Position numbers and translations under genes: made by a program | Source of the DNA: Tetrapyrgos nigripes | Taxonomy: Eukaryota; Basidiomycota; Agaricomycetes; Agaricales; Campanellaceae | Assembly (NCBI GenBank): GCA_013368315.1 | Contig: JAACJM010000019.1 | Coordinates: forward strand, 124,001-188,000 | Length of the DNA: 64,000 nucleotides | Direction of reading: 5' to 3' | Notes under the pieces: model-generated | What the model was told of the DNA's origin: nothing | The model's database searches: none | What the model saw: only the letters and a program-made list of their open reading frames with translations | Shown: one piece after another, positions 1 to 12,522 of the stretch | How positions within the stretch are numbered: position 1 is the first letter of the stretch | How the letters are laid out: each line of letters begins with the position of its first letter

Positions 1-1380
1 AGCTAAATATGGGATTTTTATATCCTTGATAGCGTAGTGAGATGACATTGCCTTGTAATATGCTTCTGCTGAGGGTAATGGGAAGAGAGGTGGTGGTCCA
101 GCGGCTACTCGAGCAAAGGTTTCATCGTATTTGTGGAGGGTGATGTCTTTGATGGCGAGGAGGGGAGGGATGGCTTTGGCTACGGGGTGTGTAGGGTCGG
201 AGAGGGCCATGACTTTGTGATGACGCTTGATGAGAGCGACGAGGTTGCCTCCGAGAGCTGGACCGTAAATACGTTGGCCTGTCCAGCTGCTGGTCATTCT
301 AGTGATTTAATGAGTACCGGCGAACACTAGTACTGGTGACATAGAGTGCTTACAGTCTGTCATTTGCATCCAGGTCCCATGGCTATATTGGATCGTTAGT
401 GAATCTACTCGACATTCCGCGTAAGTTGTACTCACGCAAGCCAAAGTACAAGCAGCACTAAGTCTACATTTCTCTCCCTCTTCAGCAACATATCTTGTCA
501 TAATGTTTGCACCTAATGAAAAGCTCACTCCCAGTAAGGGTGCTTTGGGGTATTTGTGCGAGATATACACGAGAGCCTGACGAATATCATCGGTACCACC
601 AGCAGAATAAAATCTTGGCGAGGTCATTGGAACGCCGCCGCCTAAACGAACAAATTTCATTCAATGTTTTGAGGAAAGAGAAATGAAATGCTCACATCCT
701 CGAAAATGAACCACAATAGCTCTGTAACCCAATCCTCCGCGCTCCGGAGGTTCTACGACTCTAGCGACAATAGCTTTGAGATATGGTTCATAAGAGCCTG
801 TTGAGAGAACGATTACTCAAAAAGTAAAATGCTAGTTTTGATAAGGACAAGCCTCCAGTCAGCCCATGCTGAACCACAACAATTGGTGTCTCGTCTTGAA
901 GGGTGGAATCATCTACAGGTGCAAAATCTAGACCCCTTTGACACAAGTTAGTCCAAATGCAGCAAGTGGGACGAATTTCACTAACAAAGTTCCCCCGTCT
1001 ACAAGTTCTAAGAGCTGCCTGGAAGAATGACGTGAGTATGAAATTTAACCGACGCGCGTTAGCCCAACCTCCGATACCGCATAGGATCTACTTGCGAAAG
1101 GTCCTTGAAAACGGCATAGATGGTCTGAACATGTCCACTATTAAAAGGTTAATGGGGCCAAACGATGCAAAGAAACCACTACTCACCTTCTCATCCACCA
1201 CACAGGAACAAATGGCTGGAAGAGACTAGGACATTTTGTCTTGACCAAATGGCCCAACGACGCGGTTTTTTTCTGCTTGGATTCGGCATCTTCAGATGAA
1301 AGAACTCCCAGTTCAGTTGTCTTGGATGCAAAATGGACTAGAGGAGGCCTGGGAGGAGTGAAACAGTCGAAGAGAGACAT
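1..1380 (-). CDS. YheT/EMB8-type alpha/beta hydrolase, 3' part beyond window
   Basis: Predicted serine hydrolase of the YheT/EMB8 group, which includes yeast Eht1/Eeb1 medium-chain acyl-CoA:ethanol acyltransferase/esterases. The exons read in order: CPSLFQPFVPVWWM, then SGHVQTIYAVF, then TPIVVVQHGLTGG, then VVHFRGC, then GGVPMTSPRFYSAG, then LLGVSFSLGANIMTRY. The last holds the nucleophile elbow (Ser in the FSLG context) and the second-last is the family signature. The reading continues to position 1 without a stop, so the C-terminus with the catalytic Asp/His lies outside. The start is the ATG at 1380 (MSLFDCFTPP); an earlier in-frame start is possible but adds only Ser/Thr-rich sequence. 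At least five short introns are present. It is divergent from the gene starting at 1704. Family assignment is firm; the substrate is not shown. Confidence 0.88.
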
Positions 1381-1703
1381 GAAACAGCTGAAGAGACTTG
1401 GTGTGTGAAAGGGCTGGGTATCAAACAATCCCGAGGTCGACGTGAGCTTGACGCTATGCACGCATCTGATGTTGGACGTCCAACTCTTTCAGTGTCATGC
1501 ACGCATATTCGATGATTTTTGGAAGAGAATCTGACTCTGAGGGGAATCTTGGAGTTGGCGGAAAATAAACGCGACCAGTTAATCATTGGCTACGTCATAG
1601 GTGCGTCTCCTCAACGATTGCCCGTGAATCAAATGACTCCAGCTGACCTCATGAATTACCCGACCATAAAAGGTCTCTGAATCCCTGAACTTACATCATC
1701 ACC

Positions 1704-2506
1704 ATGTCTTTTGTTTCACACTCGCGAGTCGCTGTTCGTTCTGCTGCTCGCTCAACCCAACGCTTGTCTGCGGCTATTGCGCCACGATACGCGTCAAAAA
1801 GGCAAGTCGTTGCTCTATCCTATCCGTGTTTCACTATCTGACATTGTGGTACAGGCTGAGTAGGTTCGTAATGTCTCGTAACTAACCCGACGAAAGCCTA
1901 ACGCGAAATCACAGCACAATGCACGACAACGACCCAGAGGTACTGTTCATTCTCGTCTTTCACAAGCTCGGTGTACTCATTCGAGGCAGCTGTTGGAGAA
2001 GGAGAAAAGACGCAACTTGAACCGTGAACAACATCAAACTTCTGCACCATTCGGTAAAGACGCTCCAGGGTGGAACGAGCACCTCGCTTCTGCATCCGAA
2101 GCCCATGTCAAGGTAACTTTACACCTTGGGACCGCTACCAACTATCGCGCTTATCTCATTACAGGCTGACCGTTCCACGGGTAACCCTAAAGAGTTGCAG
2201 GCAGAAACCGTCGAATATATTCGACGCCGTCATTCTCCTGAAGACCATCACCAAGAAGCGTCTTATACTAAGGATGAAGTTGAAGGACCCCTCGGATCTT
2301 CGTCAAGGGACCAAGTCGATGGACCCCTAGGTTCTGCTGGTCACCATGATAGAATAGTCAAGAAGACCATTCACGAAACAATCTACGAACATAACGATGA
2401 GCCTACCTCGAGCGAGGAAACGGTGTGTTTTATCGCCAAGACCTCCATGTGCTTATTGCTCATCTTCTCTTGGGAATAGGTCAAAGCGGAACGTGGCGAA
2501 GTTTGA
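1704..2506 (+). CDS. conserved fungal protein with mitochondrial-type presequence
   Basis: A protein of about 180 residues with no function I can name. The first 35 residues are rich in Arg, Ser and Ala and lack acids (MSFVSHSRVAVRSAARS...), as in a mitochondrial presequence. The body has a conserved-looking block NDPELLEKEKRRNLN, then GKDAPGWNEHLASASE, followed by a twice-repeated GPLGS(S/A) segment and an acidic tail. The model needs a GC-AG first intron (1802-1854), a 9-nt micro-exon (1855-1863), a 25-nt exon (1915-1939) and two or three further introns; the last exon ends KAERGEV at 2506. The open frame across all junctions and the standard branch and acceptor sites support a real gene. 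Exact exon borders in the first 250 nt are by eye. Confidence 0.72.
1855..1863 (+). other. 9-nt micro-exon after a GC-AG intron
   Basis: The preceding intron starts AG|GCAAGT, the usual GC-AG consensus, and ends ACAG at 1854. Nine bases follow before the next donor (GTTCGT at 1864). Only this micro-exon length keeps the frame into the conserved NDPELLEKEK block; omitting the G-T-A-G bases to use the stronger-looking GTAGGT donor shifts the frame. Confidence 0.55.
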
Positions 2507-3146
2507 GTACAGTTTGAGTAGTCGGAGGAAAAATTGCATTTGTATCGCCCTAGTTCCTCATCATCGTCATTGTATACATAGTCTCAGTCTCCTCACAGAA
2601 TACTATTATCATACGGAAAAGGGTTTTAATTATCGCTTTTGGATTACTTCTTTTCGACTCGCTCAGTCCATAATTATGTAGCAAAGGAAAAAAAGATGAA
2701 GACTACAATGCAACACGATGAGGGGAAAGCGTGTAAGACAAACGATGTATCCGAATTCTGATGAATAAAGGAGAGGTATGAAAGAAGAAACGGGGTTGTA
2801 TGTATATAGACGCAGTGTATACAGTACTTACAGACTTGAGAATCGTAAACCGAGAATTAACACACAGTGTATGTATGCAAATCACAGGCCCAGAGAAGAA
2901 AAGGAGAGAAGAAAAGGATGTAATGACTGGCAGCGTCACAGTGACGATAATGAGGAAAATGTTCTGGAGAGGGACTGTCGGTATCGGCACTCAATAAATC
3001 TAATGAGTCAAATGGTGGTATTGCAGGGATTGGGGATGGGGGGCTCGTCAAATCGGCTTTTTTTGGGCGATGGAGACATCATGGTCGTGTGTCTCAATAT
3101 CTGAGGGTGATACACAGGGAATAGAGATATATTGTTGTAATAAAAT
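2507..3146. other. convergent intergenic region
   Basis: Lies between the 3' ends of the 1704-2506 gene and the PP2A gene. Only short overlapping open frames on both strands are seen, none recognisable. It contains a perfect 13-nt palindrome, CGTCACAGTGACG, at 2934-2946. Confidence 0.6.
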
Positions 3147-4569
<1,423 letters not shown>

Positions 4570-4630
4570 GTGAGGGTTTGGTCAGGGTTCTAGTAAGAGT
4601 AATTCGGCCAACGGGGAGAGTCTAAGAGAA

Positions 4631-4647
4631 GTGACTGTCACAGTCAC
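4631..4647. promoter_or_regulatory. 17-nt perfect palindrome upstream of PP2A
   Basis: GTGACTGTCACAGTCAC is an inverted repeat of 8-nt arms around a central C, 62-78 nt upstream of the PP2A start codon. It may be a dimeric factor site; no family is assigned. Confidence 0.35.
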
Positions 4648-4838
4648 GCCTTTGCCCAAGTTGGACGCTCAAGTCGATATACTCGCCAAACCGTCAATTG
4701 CACTACGCCAGTGCTGTGTCCTGCTCAGTCACACCGGTTCAGGCCGCTTGAATCTCATGTCCAGCTACAAATTACGTTGGACTCGCGCGAAGGCTGGTAA
4801 TACTTCGTGACTTCAAGACAATTGCCACGCCTAACTAC

Positions 4839-5800
4839 CTAGTAGCGCTGCTGTAAGGCAGTATCACGGTGAAAAGACGGTGAAAAGGCCTGAGCTTGCA
4901 ACGCCCACAACTTGACATACTCTCCTCCCTCCTTTATGCCATAGTTGAACCTCTTCCTCGATGACCTTTGAATCATTCTTATACCTAGTAGTAGCACGCA
5001 TGGCCATGATCAGCGTTATCTCAAATATGAAGCAGCCTTATATCCGTGTGTCCAGTAAGATTTGCGAAACGGTGGGAGGCGTTCAAAAAGGTCAGTATAA
5101 CCTGCGACACCCGGGGACAGAAGACATACTGACCAGGCTCCGATTCCTCGTCAAACAACAAATTACCTGTCTTTGACTCTGAGTCGAACTCTACCAAAAA
5201 CGAGTCACCTCTCCACTCGATCACATTGTCTCTTCATCTGATCCTCTGAAGTTTTGAATCCCCATCCTGACGCCAGTGAAATCGACCTTTCTTCTGCCAA
5301 AAACTGTTCGGGTTCCTTCAGGCAGGCCTGAGTACTCGCCAGAGACTGGTCGATGCAAGTACGCATTATGTCCTTCGGGACGACGAGAAACGAATGTTTT
5401 GGCCGATCCTTGTGAAGAAAGGTAAGAATGAAGCCGAAAGATTCAAGAATTGCAAGCTCACCGATAAAGGAAACAGGGTATATTTCTGGAACAAGACTGC
5501 TGAGGTCTTGTATAGTTTCAGTGTTTGGATGTCATGACTCTCGATGAGTATCTAGCCTTCATTCACGTCGTATAACATCCTGATGAGTTTGAGAACGGTG
5601 GACTTCCGGAACTGTTCTTGCCCACGATGACCTAGACCTGAACCGTTCACGGTATCGTCAACAAACTGAAGTTTACGCACAATTGTCCCTCGTTTATCTT
5701 GAACGAGACATTACGAAGCCCATATAGAGGTGAGCCGGATACTTGGACAAAAATCGTCTATGTTTGCTTCCTGGTAAAGTCAGTCAAGGGAGACGGACCT
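4839..5800 (-). pseudogene. decayed ABC transporter, C-terminal nucleotide-binding domain
   Basis: Remains of an agaric-type half or full ABC transporter. Reading the minus strand across frames gives, in order: SPLYGLRNVSFKINEGQLC, IVGKNSSGKSTVLKLIRML (Walker A GKNSSGKS), YDVNEG followed by an in-frame TAG, HDIQTLKLY, VLFQKYTLFPLS (Q-loop), YSGLPEGTRTVFGR, a region where the signature LSGGQ should be but is lost, NLLFDEESEP in place of the Walker B LLFDEPSA, SHRFANLTGHTD (H-loop), and EGGEYVKLWALQAQAF near the end. The stop is TAG at 4841-4839. Several stops and frame changes and the missing signature motif show it cannot make a working ATPase. Upstream membrane domains are not recognisable; faint homology may continue to about 6330. 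Confidence 0.8.
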
Positions 5801-6711
5801 AAATTCTACTCCTACTCCTTCTGATTCTCTTGGAACTCCACACAACTATGACAGACATACATGAGTAAAAAATCAAGTAAAAATGTCTCGGGCAGTTCTC
5901 CAAAGGCTCCATCTATGAAGGGTACAAGTTAAAACGGGCAGCATACAAGCTCTGCCAGAAATCGGCCATGCCTTCCCCAAGATGAATGGAACATCTGAGG
6001 AATTCTACGTTGTATCAGACTATGATTGCAGAATGCTGTCTTGAATGCAAGTATTAGTACATGCTCCCTGCTACAATTTCCTGTCGATGCATGCTTGAGT
6101 CGACAGCCAGCTTGCATTTTCAGGTAATCTTCGTTATCAGCATCCTCCAAAACGTATTTGCCGCAGCTCCTGGTAGCGCTTGACGTTGAAGCGGTGCGAC
6201 AGAAAGTTGTACAGAAAAGATGTTGGTAACAGTTGAGCGCTCTGGACGTTTTTTTTGGTACAGATCCCGGGCATGTGCAGTACCAGGAATCTCGATGCTA
6301 GAGTCGTTCTGAGTATTGTGTTGACTCATGCTTGAAAAGAGAGGAGACCGAGGGAAGAGAAGGAAAGCTTTTGTCAGTCGAATAAGCGAGGGTACCGAAC
6401 CAAGAGTCTGCCCAGCTAGTAGAGGAGACTATATCAGTCGTGCGATGATCCTGGAAGAGCTATTGTATTGCACACAGCGAGACAGGTATTCCCTACATGA
6501 CCCTGACTCTACTGCTACTTAAACAAAGAAAAAAGTCGTCAATGGGATACCTTTTTCAGTCTGGGCCTTCTTCAACGACCGCTGTCACTCTGAGTCTCAG
6601 TACAGGACCCAGGTACAACGGTGACGAAAACGTGGTGTGACCAGTCGCGTCGAGATCATGCGTAATTCAACAACTTACCCGTTCACTTTGCGTTCTCTGC
6701 ACGGTCGACCT
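5801..6711. other. region between ABC pseudogene and TERT
   Basis: No gene is supported. A minus frame with an ATG at 6329 (70 residues, MSQHNTQNDSS...) and a second one at 6150-5929 could be worn 5' pieces of the ABC transporter, but I see no ABC motif in them. The TERT promoter must lie in the right part. Confidence 0.4.
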
Positions 6712-9700
6712 ATGGCGTTGGATGACTGCTCTCCTGTTCTGTCAATTCTGAAGCAATATTTCCCTATGGTCAAATCGCTGCGGCAGCATCTCCAAGATAT
6801 CCTCGAACCTGGCCAAAAGAGTTTTGTGCCAAGTCGCGATGACCCTACGTTCTATCATGAGCTGATAGATTCATCATACGTAGGGGTGGCTTCAAGGTCA
6901 AGCAGACAAATCTCCTTTGACCAGCCCATGGAGAATATGTGTGAGGTGAACATCTCGTGGCAACTGAGACATGGGCGTGCAGCTGAACTAGAACCCCTAG
7001 ATAATTGCAAGATCTCAAGAAATGCTCATCTTCACTCCAAAACGCAAAAAAGCAAACAATATCATTACACACGGATATGGAGAGGTCTGATTTCTGTGAC
7101 CTGAAATGACGTTGGTCTCAAATTGCTCTCTAGGCATTTCGGAATGGAGACACGCCGCTGACACGTCGAGGAATCGTTAATTATTTCGTCAATACGATAG
7201 TCACCGCGCTGCAAGGTCCGCAATGGGAGCTCCTTTTGCAACGGTGCGTATGTGTCGCCTCTCTCTGCAAGTCATGTCCTGAAGAGACCTTTGAAGCATC
7301 GGCACTACTGCCATGATTCATCTTCTCACAGAAACAAACATATTCATTTCGTTGCCCAACAACTCTCTATGTCAGATGACCGGAGAACCGCTGAACCTGA
7401 AGAAAGCTCCGACCAACAGTCTTGTCAATTCCGAGACTCGGTCATCGAGGAAGAGGCGCATGCTTGATGGGGACGAGAATGAGAGACCATTCAAACGTCC
7501 AAAGATGCAGGCTGTCGTGAAAACATCTGCTGGCAGCACCAAGCTTACTGTGTCAGGCTGATTTCCTCTGTAATCACCTCTCTGGACTAACTATGATATG
7601 TGCGCAGACGGTCCCCGATTGATGCCGCGTTTCCTCGCCAACGTTTATTCTACGCAAAGCCGGCTTTCGTCCCGCATACTAATCGTATTCTGGTCGGACT
7701 TCCTTCAAAACGTATGATTTTTTTAATGCGGTCCTCTCTCAAAGCTCATATTTTATTCTTAGATATCCTGAATAGACAACGTCCTTCGTATGAAGTGCAA
7801 GGTCAAAAGCCCGACATTTGTTTTGAGGACACTCGTCTCCATAGTCAGCAAGCCCGACATCTATCCAAATACGTTTTTCCGAGTCAATATGGTCTTCAAA
7901 GTCCATTTTCATATCACCACTACGCGACTCCAGATTTCTCAGACAGAGAAGATGAGATCACGGTAGGGCTCTGAGATCATTACAGTTATCCCGGCTTTTC
8001 GGTGCATACTGATTCCTTATCACAGAGGCACGGCGTTTGTAAAACGCCTAAACGACTGAGAGAGACTCTGCCGTTGTTGGAGAAGCTGCTTTGGAAACAC
8101 GGCAAATGTAAATATAAGCTCTTACGTGACAGAGCTTGCCCGTCGAAGGTACTAAGTCTCTTCCCCTTCAGAAGTTAAATAGTGCTAATAGTAGTACGGA
8201 TAGCTTGCTGAGAATCACACCCTCCTGGATAGCAGTGTCATCTTGGTTCGTGTTCTCTCCTCATTTCTCACATCTCTGTCTATAACCTGCCATTTTAGCA
8301 ACTAATTTCCGAAAACAGCTCAGAACCTTTACTGCAGACCCAACAGCCAGTTGGAGAGATTTCTCTGGATTCTGCCGGGAATTCTATCCTTGGTCATTTT
8401 TCGACTCAAACGAAGAACAAACCTCGATTCGCAGAATTTTGTTTCCATGTGAATGAAGTATGGCTTTTGCATTACCTCCATGCGTTACCGTCTCATTCAG
8501 GTCTCAGGTGTATCGTTATGTGGTTCTAGTAACGAATGCGGTCATTCCAAAGAGGTTCTGGGGTAGCGAGGCCAATTTCAAGTTGATCTGCAAACGTTCG
8601 TCTATCTCATCTCCTGTAAACCCATTACTAACTGTCTTACAGACATCAAACTATTTATTTCATGTCGCCGGTTCGAAACGCTAACGTTGCACACCGTTCT
8701 ACAAGGTTTCAGTACATCTGCTTGCGAATGGCTGATGCCTCCAGGGGATGGCAACAAGCAGCACCGTGTCAACGCTTCTGACCAGCTAAAGCGGAGGGAG
8801 TTACTGGAGGACTTCATTTATTGGTTCTTCGACTCTTTTGTTCTAGCTTTGCTGCGTGTAAGTGTAGTTCTATGACATGATCAACACTTTTCTGAGCTAG
8901 TTCATGGCGCAGACAACATTTTACGTCACAGAATCATCTGCTTTCCGAAATCAAGTTCTCTACTTCCGTATGGATGACTGGCAGACTCTGTGCGCCCCAT
9001 TGGTGAACAAATTGACGTTGGAAACTTTTCAGAAAATACCTGAAAGCGACACGGAAGAACTTCTTCGTCAACGAAAACTTGGGTTTTCATTTGTTCGTCT
9101 ACTGCCAAAGGAGACAGGTGTCAGACCCATCGTCAATTTGAAGCGGAAGCAGAGCTCTAAAACGGTTTGCATTTCGTCCAGTACTCCTATGTGGGATCGA
9201 TTGTTTACGACTATCTAGGGCGATGCGAGTGGTGGTCCTGCCATTAATCAGATCCTGCAAGCAGCATTGCAGATTCTGAACTACGAGAAGGTACAACTTG
9301 TTCCAGATATGTCTGTAGAGGTTTCTTGTTAATCCTGAGCAGGAACGTCAACCTCATCTTCTCGGGGCCTCTGTTTTTGGTCCTAGCGACGTCTACGCGG
9401 GATTAAAAAAGCTGAAGGCAAACCTACCTCGCTCGAATGGAAAATTGTAAGTTGTCAGATACACTCCAAACTTCGATTTCTTACATTTGTGACTAGGCCT
9501 AAACTCTACTTTGTCAAGGTCGATGTCCAGGCTTGCTTTGACACCATCGAGCAGACCAAGCTTCTGGAGATATTACGCCAGTTGATTTCCGAGGTAAGTC
9601 CTAGATGAATCTTTTGGTGTCGTGGTGTTCATGTCGGTTACAGGATAACTACATGATACAGAAGTACGGCCAAATGAGCACAGGATTCGATAAGACACAC

Positions 9701-11302
9701 AGGAGATTTGCAAGGAGAGCCGTTCCTGAAGGTATGGCATTGGTGCTCCGTGCGGTCCTGCTATTGACAGGAAGTCTTTCAGATGAACATCCAGACTTCA
9801 TACAATACGCGAAGGATTTGGCCGGTTGCATCCGTAATACTATCTTCATTGACCAGGTATTGTATTAAGCTTGGCATTCTTACTGGTCATGTCTGATGCA
9901 GGTGCCGCTCAGGTCATCTATCCCGTCTCCAAGAAGCAAGAGATCTTGGACCTTCTGGAAATGCACGTCACGGAGAACATTGTCAAGGTCGATTTGCAAT
10001 AGCTTCCTCATACGAGAAAAAGAACTAACGATGGCATGCGTAGATTGGCAAAGATTACTACCGCCAAACGGTGGGCATTCCTCAAGGATCTGTTCTGTCT
10101 ACAATCCTGTGCTGCTTCTTTTACGGCGATATGGAGAAACGCTTCAAGCACTTCATTGACGATCCTCAAAGTGTAAGTTTCTCCCAGATTCGGTCTGATT
10201 ATCCCGAGTCAACCTCGTGGATTGTAGCTTCTCCTACGCCATACGGACGACTATCTCTACGTTACTACCAACCGACTGAAAGCAAGTGGGTTTTTGCATA
10301 CAATGATGGAAGGTTAGTTGGACGCGCTCTTGCTCTGCTATCTAGTAATGAAAGGTTCTCAAGGTCACCCTGAGTACGGTTGTTTTATCTCAAGACAGAA
10401 GACGCTGGTCAACTTCCAGTACGATCAAAACATCGAAATTGTGGAGCATGGTATGTTCCTCTGACTCACCGCTTGAGAGATGCCAATGCTGTTGATTTAG
10501 CTTTCCCTTGGTGCGGATATCTCATCGACGTACACGATCTTTCTGTTTCAGGCGACTACACACGATATCATGGTTTTCGTGAGTTGCCCAATCCATGACA
10601 CTGAATACACGCCATTCAACGTAGATTGCAGATTTAAGTGACACTCTTACCATTGCCAGAGGGCGCAACTTAGGATCTGCTTTCCGGCACAAGATGTTGC
10701 GGTATGACAATTTATTCCAGTATGGGCTCCAACTCAGGTTTTCGCAGGCAAGCAAAGACCAGAAGTCATATCATCTACACAGACAACCGACTCAACTCGA
10801 AGCACGTTGTTCATTCAAACATCTATCAGAACTTTTTGCTATCTGCGATGAAGATGTACGTCTATGTGCGAGACTGGGGTCTCAGCACGAAAAGCAATGA
10901 GCGTTTCATACTTGGTACTCTTCACTTTCACCATGTCTCCACGCAAATGCTCACTGAACAATAGGAATCACGAAGCAGATGATCTGCTGCTGCGTTGTCA
11001 CTGTTCGTAACAGCGGTTCGAGTAAACTTGCCAGGGATCATAAAGGGCAGGTCTCCGTCCAGCAACAAGACATCACTTGGTGCGTCAAACACCTTCTGAG
11101 AGATGTGAGGCCAAGTTAAGAATTTCACAGGTTGGCTACGCATGCATTCCACACAATTTTCTCGAGGACACCCCACCGCTACACATTGTTTCTTCGGCAC
11201 ATGGCTACTGAATTGTCTCGACCAAGGCATTGGCGACGAGCCGAAAGATTTCGCAAGGTCGTGAAGGATAGCAGCAATGCTTTGGCACACATTATCTTCT
11301 AG
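6712..11302 (+). CDS. TERT: telomerase reverse transcriptase (TERT)
   Basis: Catalytic protein of telomerase, which copies telomeric repeats from its RNA template in the nucleus. Recognised blocks in order: SILKQYFPMVKSLRQHL (N-terminus), NNIITHGYG and GIVNYFVNTIV (6.9-7.25 kb), AMIHLLTETNIFISLPNN, FYAKPAFVPHTNRILVG, LSKYVFPSQYGL (7.85 kb), LEKLLWKHGKCKYKLLRD, the T-motif area with VTNAVIPKRFWGSE (8.5 kb), TTFYVTESSAFRNQ (motif 1), LLPKETGVRPIVNL (motif 2), KVDVQACFDTIE (motif A, 9.52 kb), GIPQGSVLST (motif B', 10.07 kb), LLLRHTDDYLYVTT (motif C, DD at 10247-10252), AFPWCGYLIDV (motif E) and a C-terminal extension ending at TAG 11300-11302. All three catalytic Asp are present. The gene has roughly 20 short introns and encodes about 1,100 residues. 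The start is the ATG at 6712, giving the usual short lead into SPVL; an in-frame ATG at 6658 is an alternative. The first and last exon borders are less certain. Confidence 0.93.
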
Positions 11303-11423
11303 GAGTGTCTAGGCTGCCCAGCCGCTCGCGGTCACCGACGGTCAGTCAGCCCATTACGTCACTTTTAGCCAGTGGCCGAGATCTCCGCGTGTAAGTCTAT
11401 TTCAAATCTGTCGTGATTTGATT

Positions 11424-12288
11424 ATGATCACGACCATAAGAACACCACTAGCGATATCTCCCCCTCGGTTTCTGCATTTCCACCATCGACGAATCCTCAA
11501 ACCAACCGTTTTTCCTTCCCCTCGGCCATTAAGCTCACAGACACCCTTATCACCTCAAATACGCACCATGGCTTCCGAATCAGAGTCACCCTTCTATTCA
11601 CTGAAAGCTGACCTCCCTGGAGGCAAGACCTTCGACTTTGCAGACCTGAAAGGCAAGGTTGTTTTGATCACCAACACGGCTTCCAAATGGTAACGCTGCC
11701 GACCTTATTCTGCTTGAACTCTTTCTCATGACCGTTGCCAGTGGATTCACCCCGCAATACAAAGGTACTAGCTGTTATCCTCGTGTTGTCTGTATGCTCA
11801 TACATGTTTCAGGTCTTCAGGCTTTGTATGACAAATACAAGGACAAAGACTTCGTCATTCTCGGTTTCCCATGCAATCAGGTGTGTGCTTCAATCTATCT
11901 TCAGTTGCAAAACGTGTTAATTGGATTATCAACCCAGTTCGGCGGTCAAGAGCCTCTCGATGACGCAGGAGTCGCTGAATTCTGCACTCTCAACCACGGC
12001 GTCAACTTCCCGCTGATGAAGAAGAGCGATGTAAACGGCGACAGTGCGAACGAGGTTTTCAAATGGCTTAAGTCTGAGAAAGCTGGTATTTTGGGTCTCA
12101 CGCGGATCAAGGTGTGTACATTTGCGAAGTGTTTACAAATTCCCTATGGGCTGATCATAATTCACATGCAGTGGAATTTTGAGAAGTTCTTGATTGACAA
12201 GCATGGAAAGGTCGTGAACCGCTGGGCATCCACCACTACCCCCGAAGCTATCGACAAGGAAGTTGCCAAATTGCTGGAGCAGCCATAG
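11424..12288 (+). CDS. hyr1: glutathione peroxidase (thiol peroxidase type), possible mitochondrial long form
   Basis: Reduces hydroperoxides, in fungi usually with thioredoxin. Exons join to TNTASKCGFTPQYKGLQ (active Cys), GFPCNQFGGQEP (Gln), AEFCTLNHGVNFPLM (second Cys) and IKWNFEKFLIDKHGKVV (Trp), the conserved Cys/Gln/Trp set. The active-site Cys codon is split by an intron (TG at the end of exon 1, T after CCAG). The usual start is the ATG at 11568 (MASESESPFYSL). An in-frame ATG at 11424 adds 48 residues rich in Arg, Pro and Ser with no acids, like a mitochondrial presequence, so both forms may be made; I give the longer span. The codon is Cys, not Sec, as expected in fungi. Four introns. 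It converges on the LETM1-type gene 234 bp away. Confidence 0.93.
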
Positions 12289-12522
12289 GAAGACGTTATC
12301 TAGCGGAATCTTGCATAGAGAAATCTTAGGGTGAAAGGTACCCATTGTACTGTTACCATCGCAATTGCCAATCCATACCCGTTGCTTCTTGTTGTCTGCC
12401 TTTGACTTGGGGCAGGGCACGATGACTAACTCGGCCTCCAACACGTCGAGCATCCGTTTCCTGGTGAATGGTGATTATATGATATAACCTATAGCACAAG
12501 GCCTCTATGAACCCGAAGATAT

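Noticed and set aside
12133..12453. 106-codon minus frame over the peroxidase 3' end
   Set aside because: Antisense of the glutathione peroxidase last exon.
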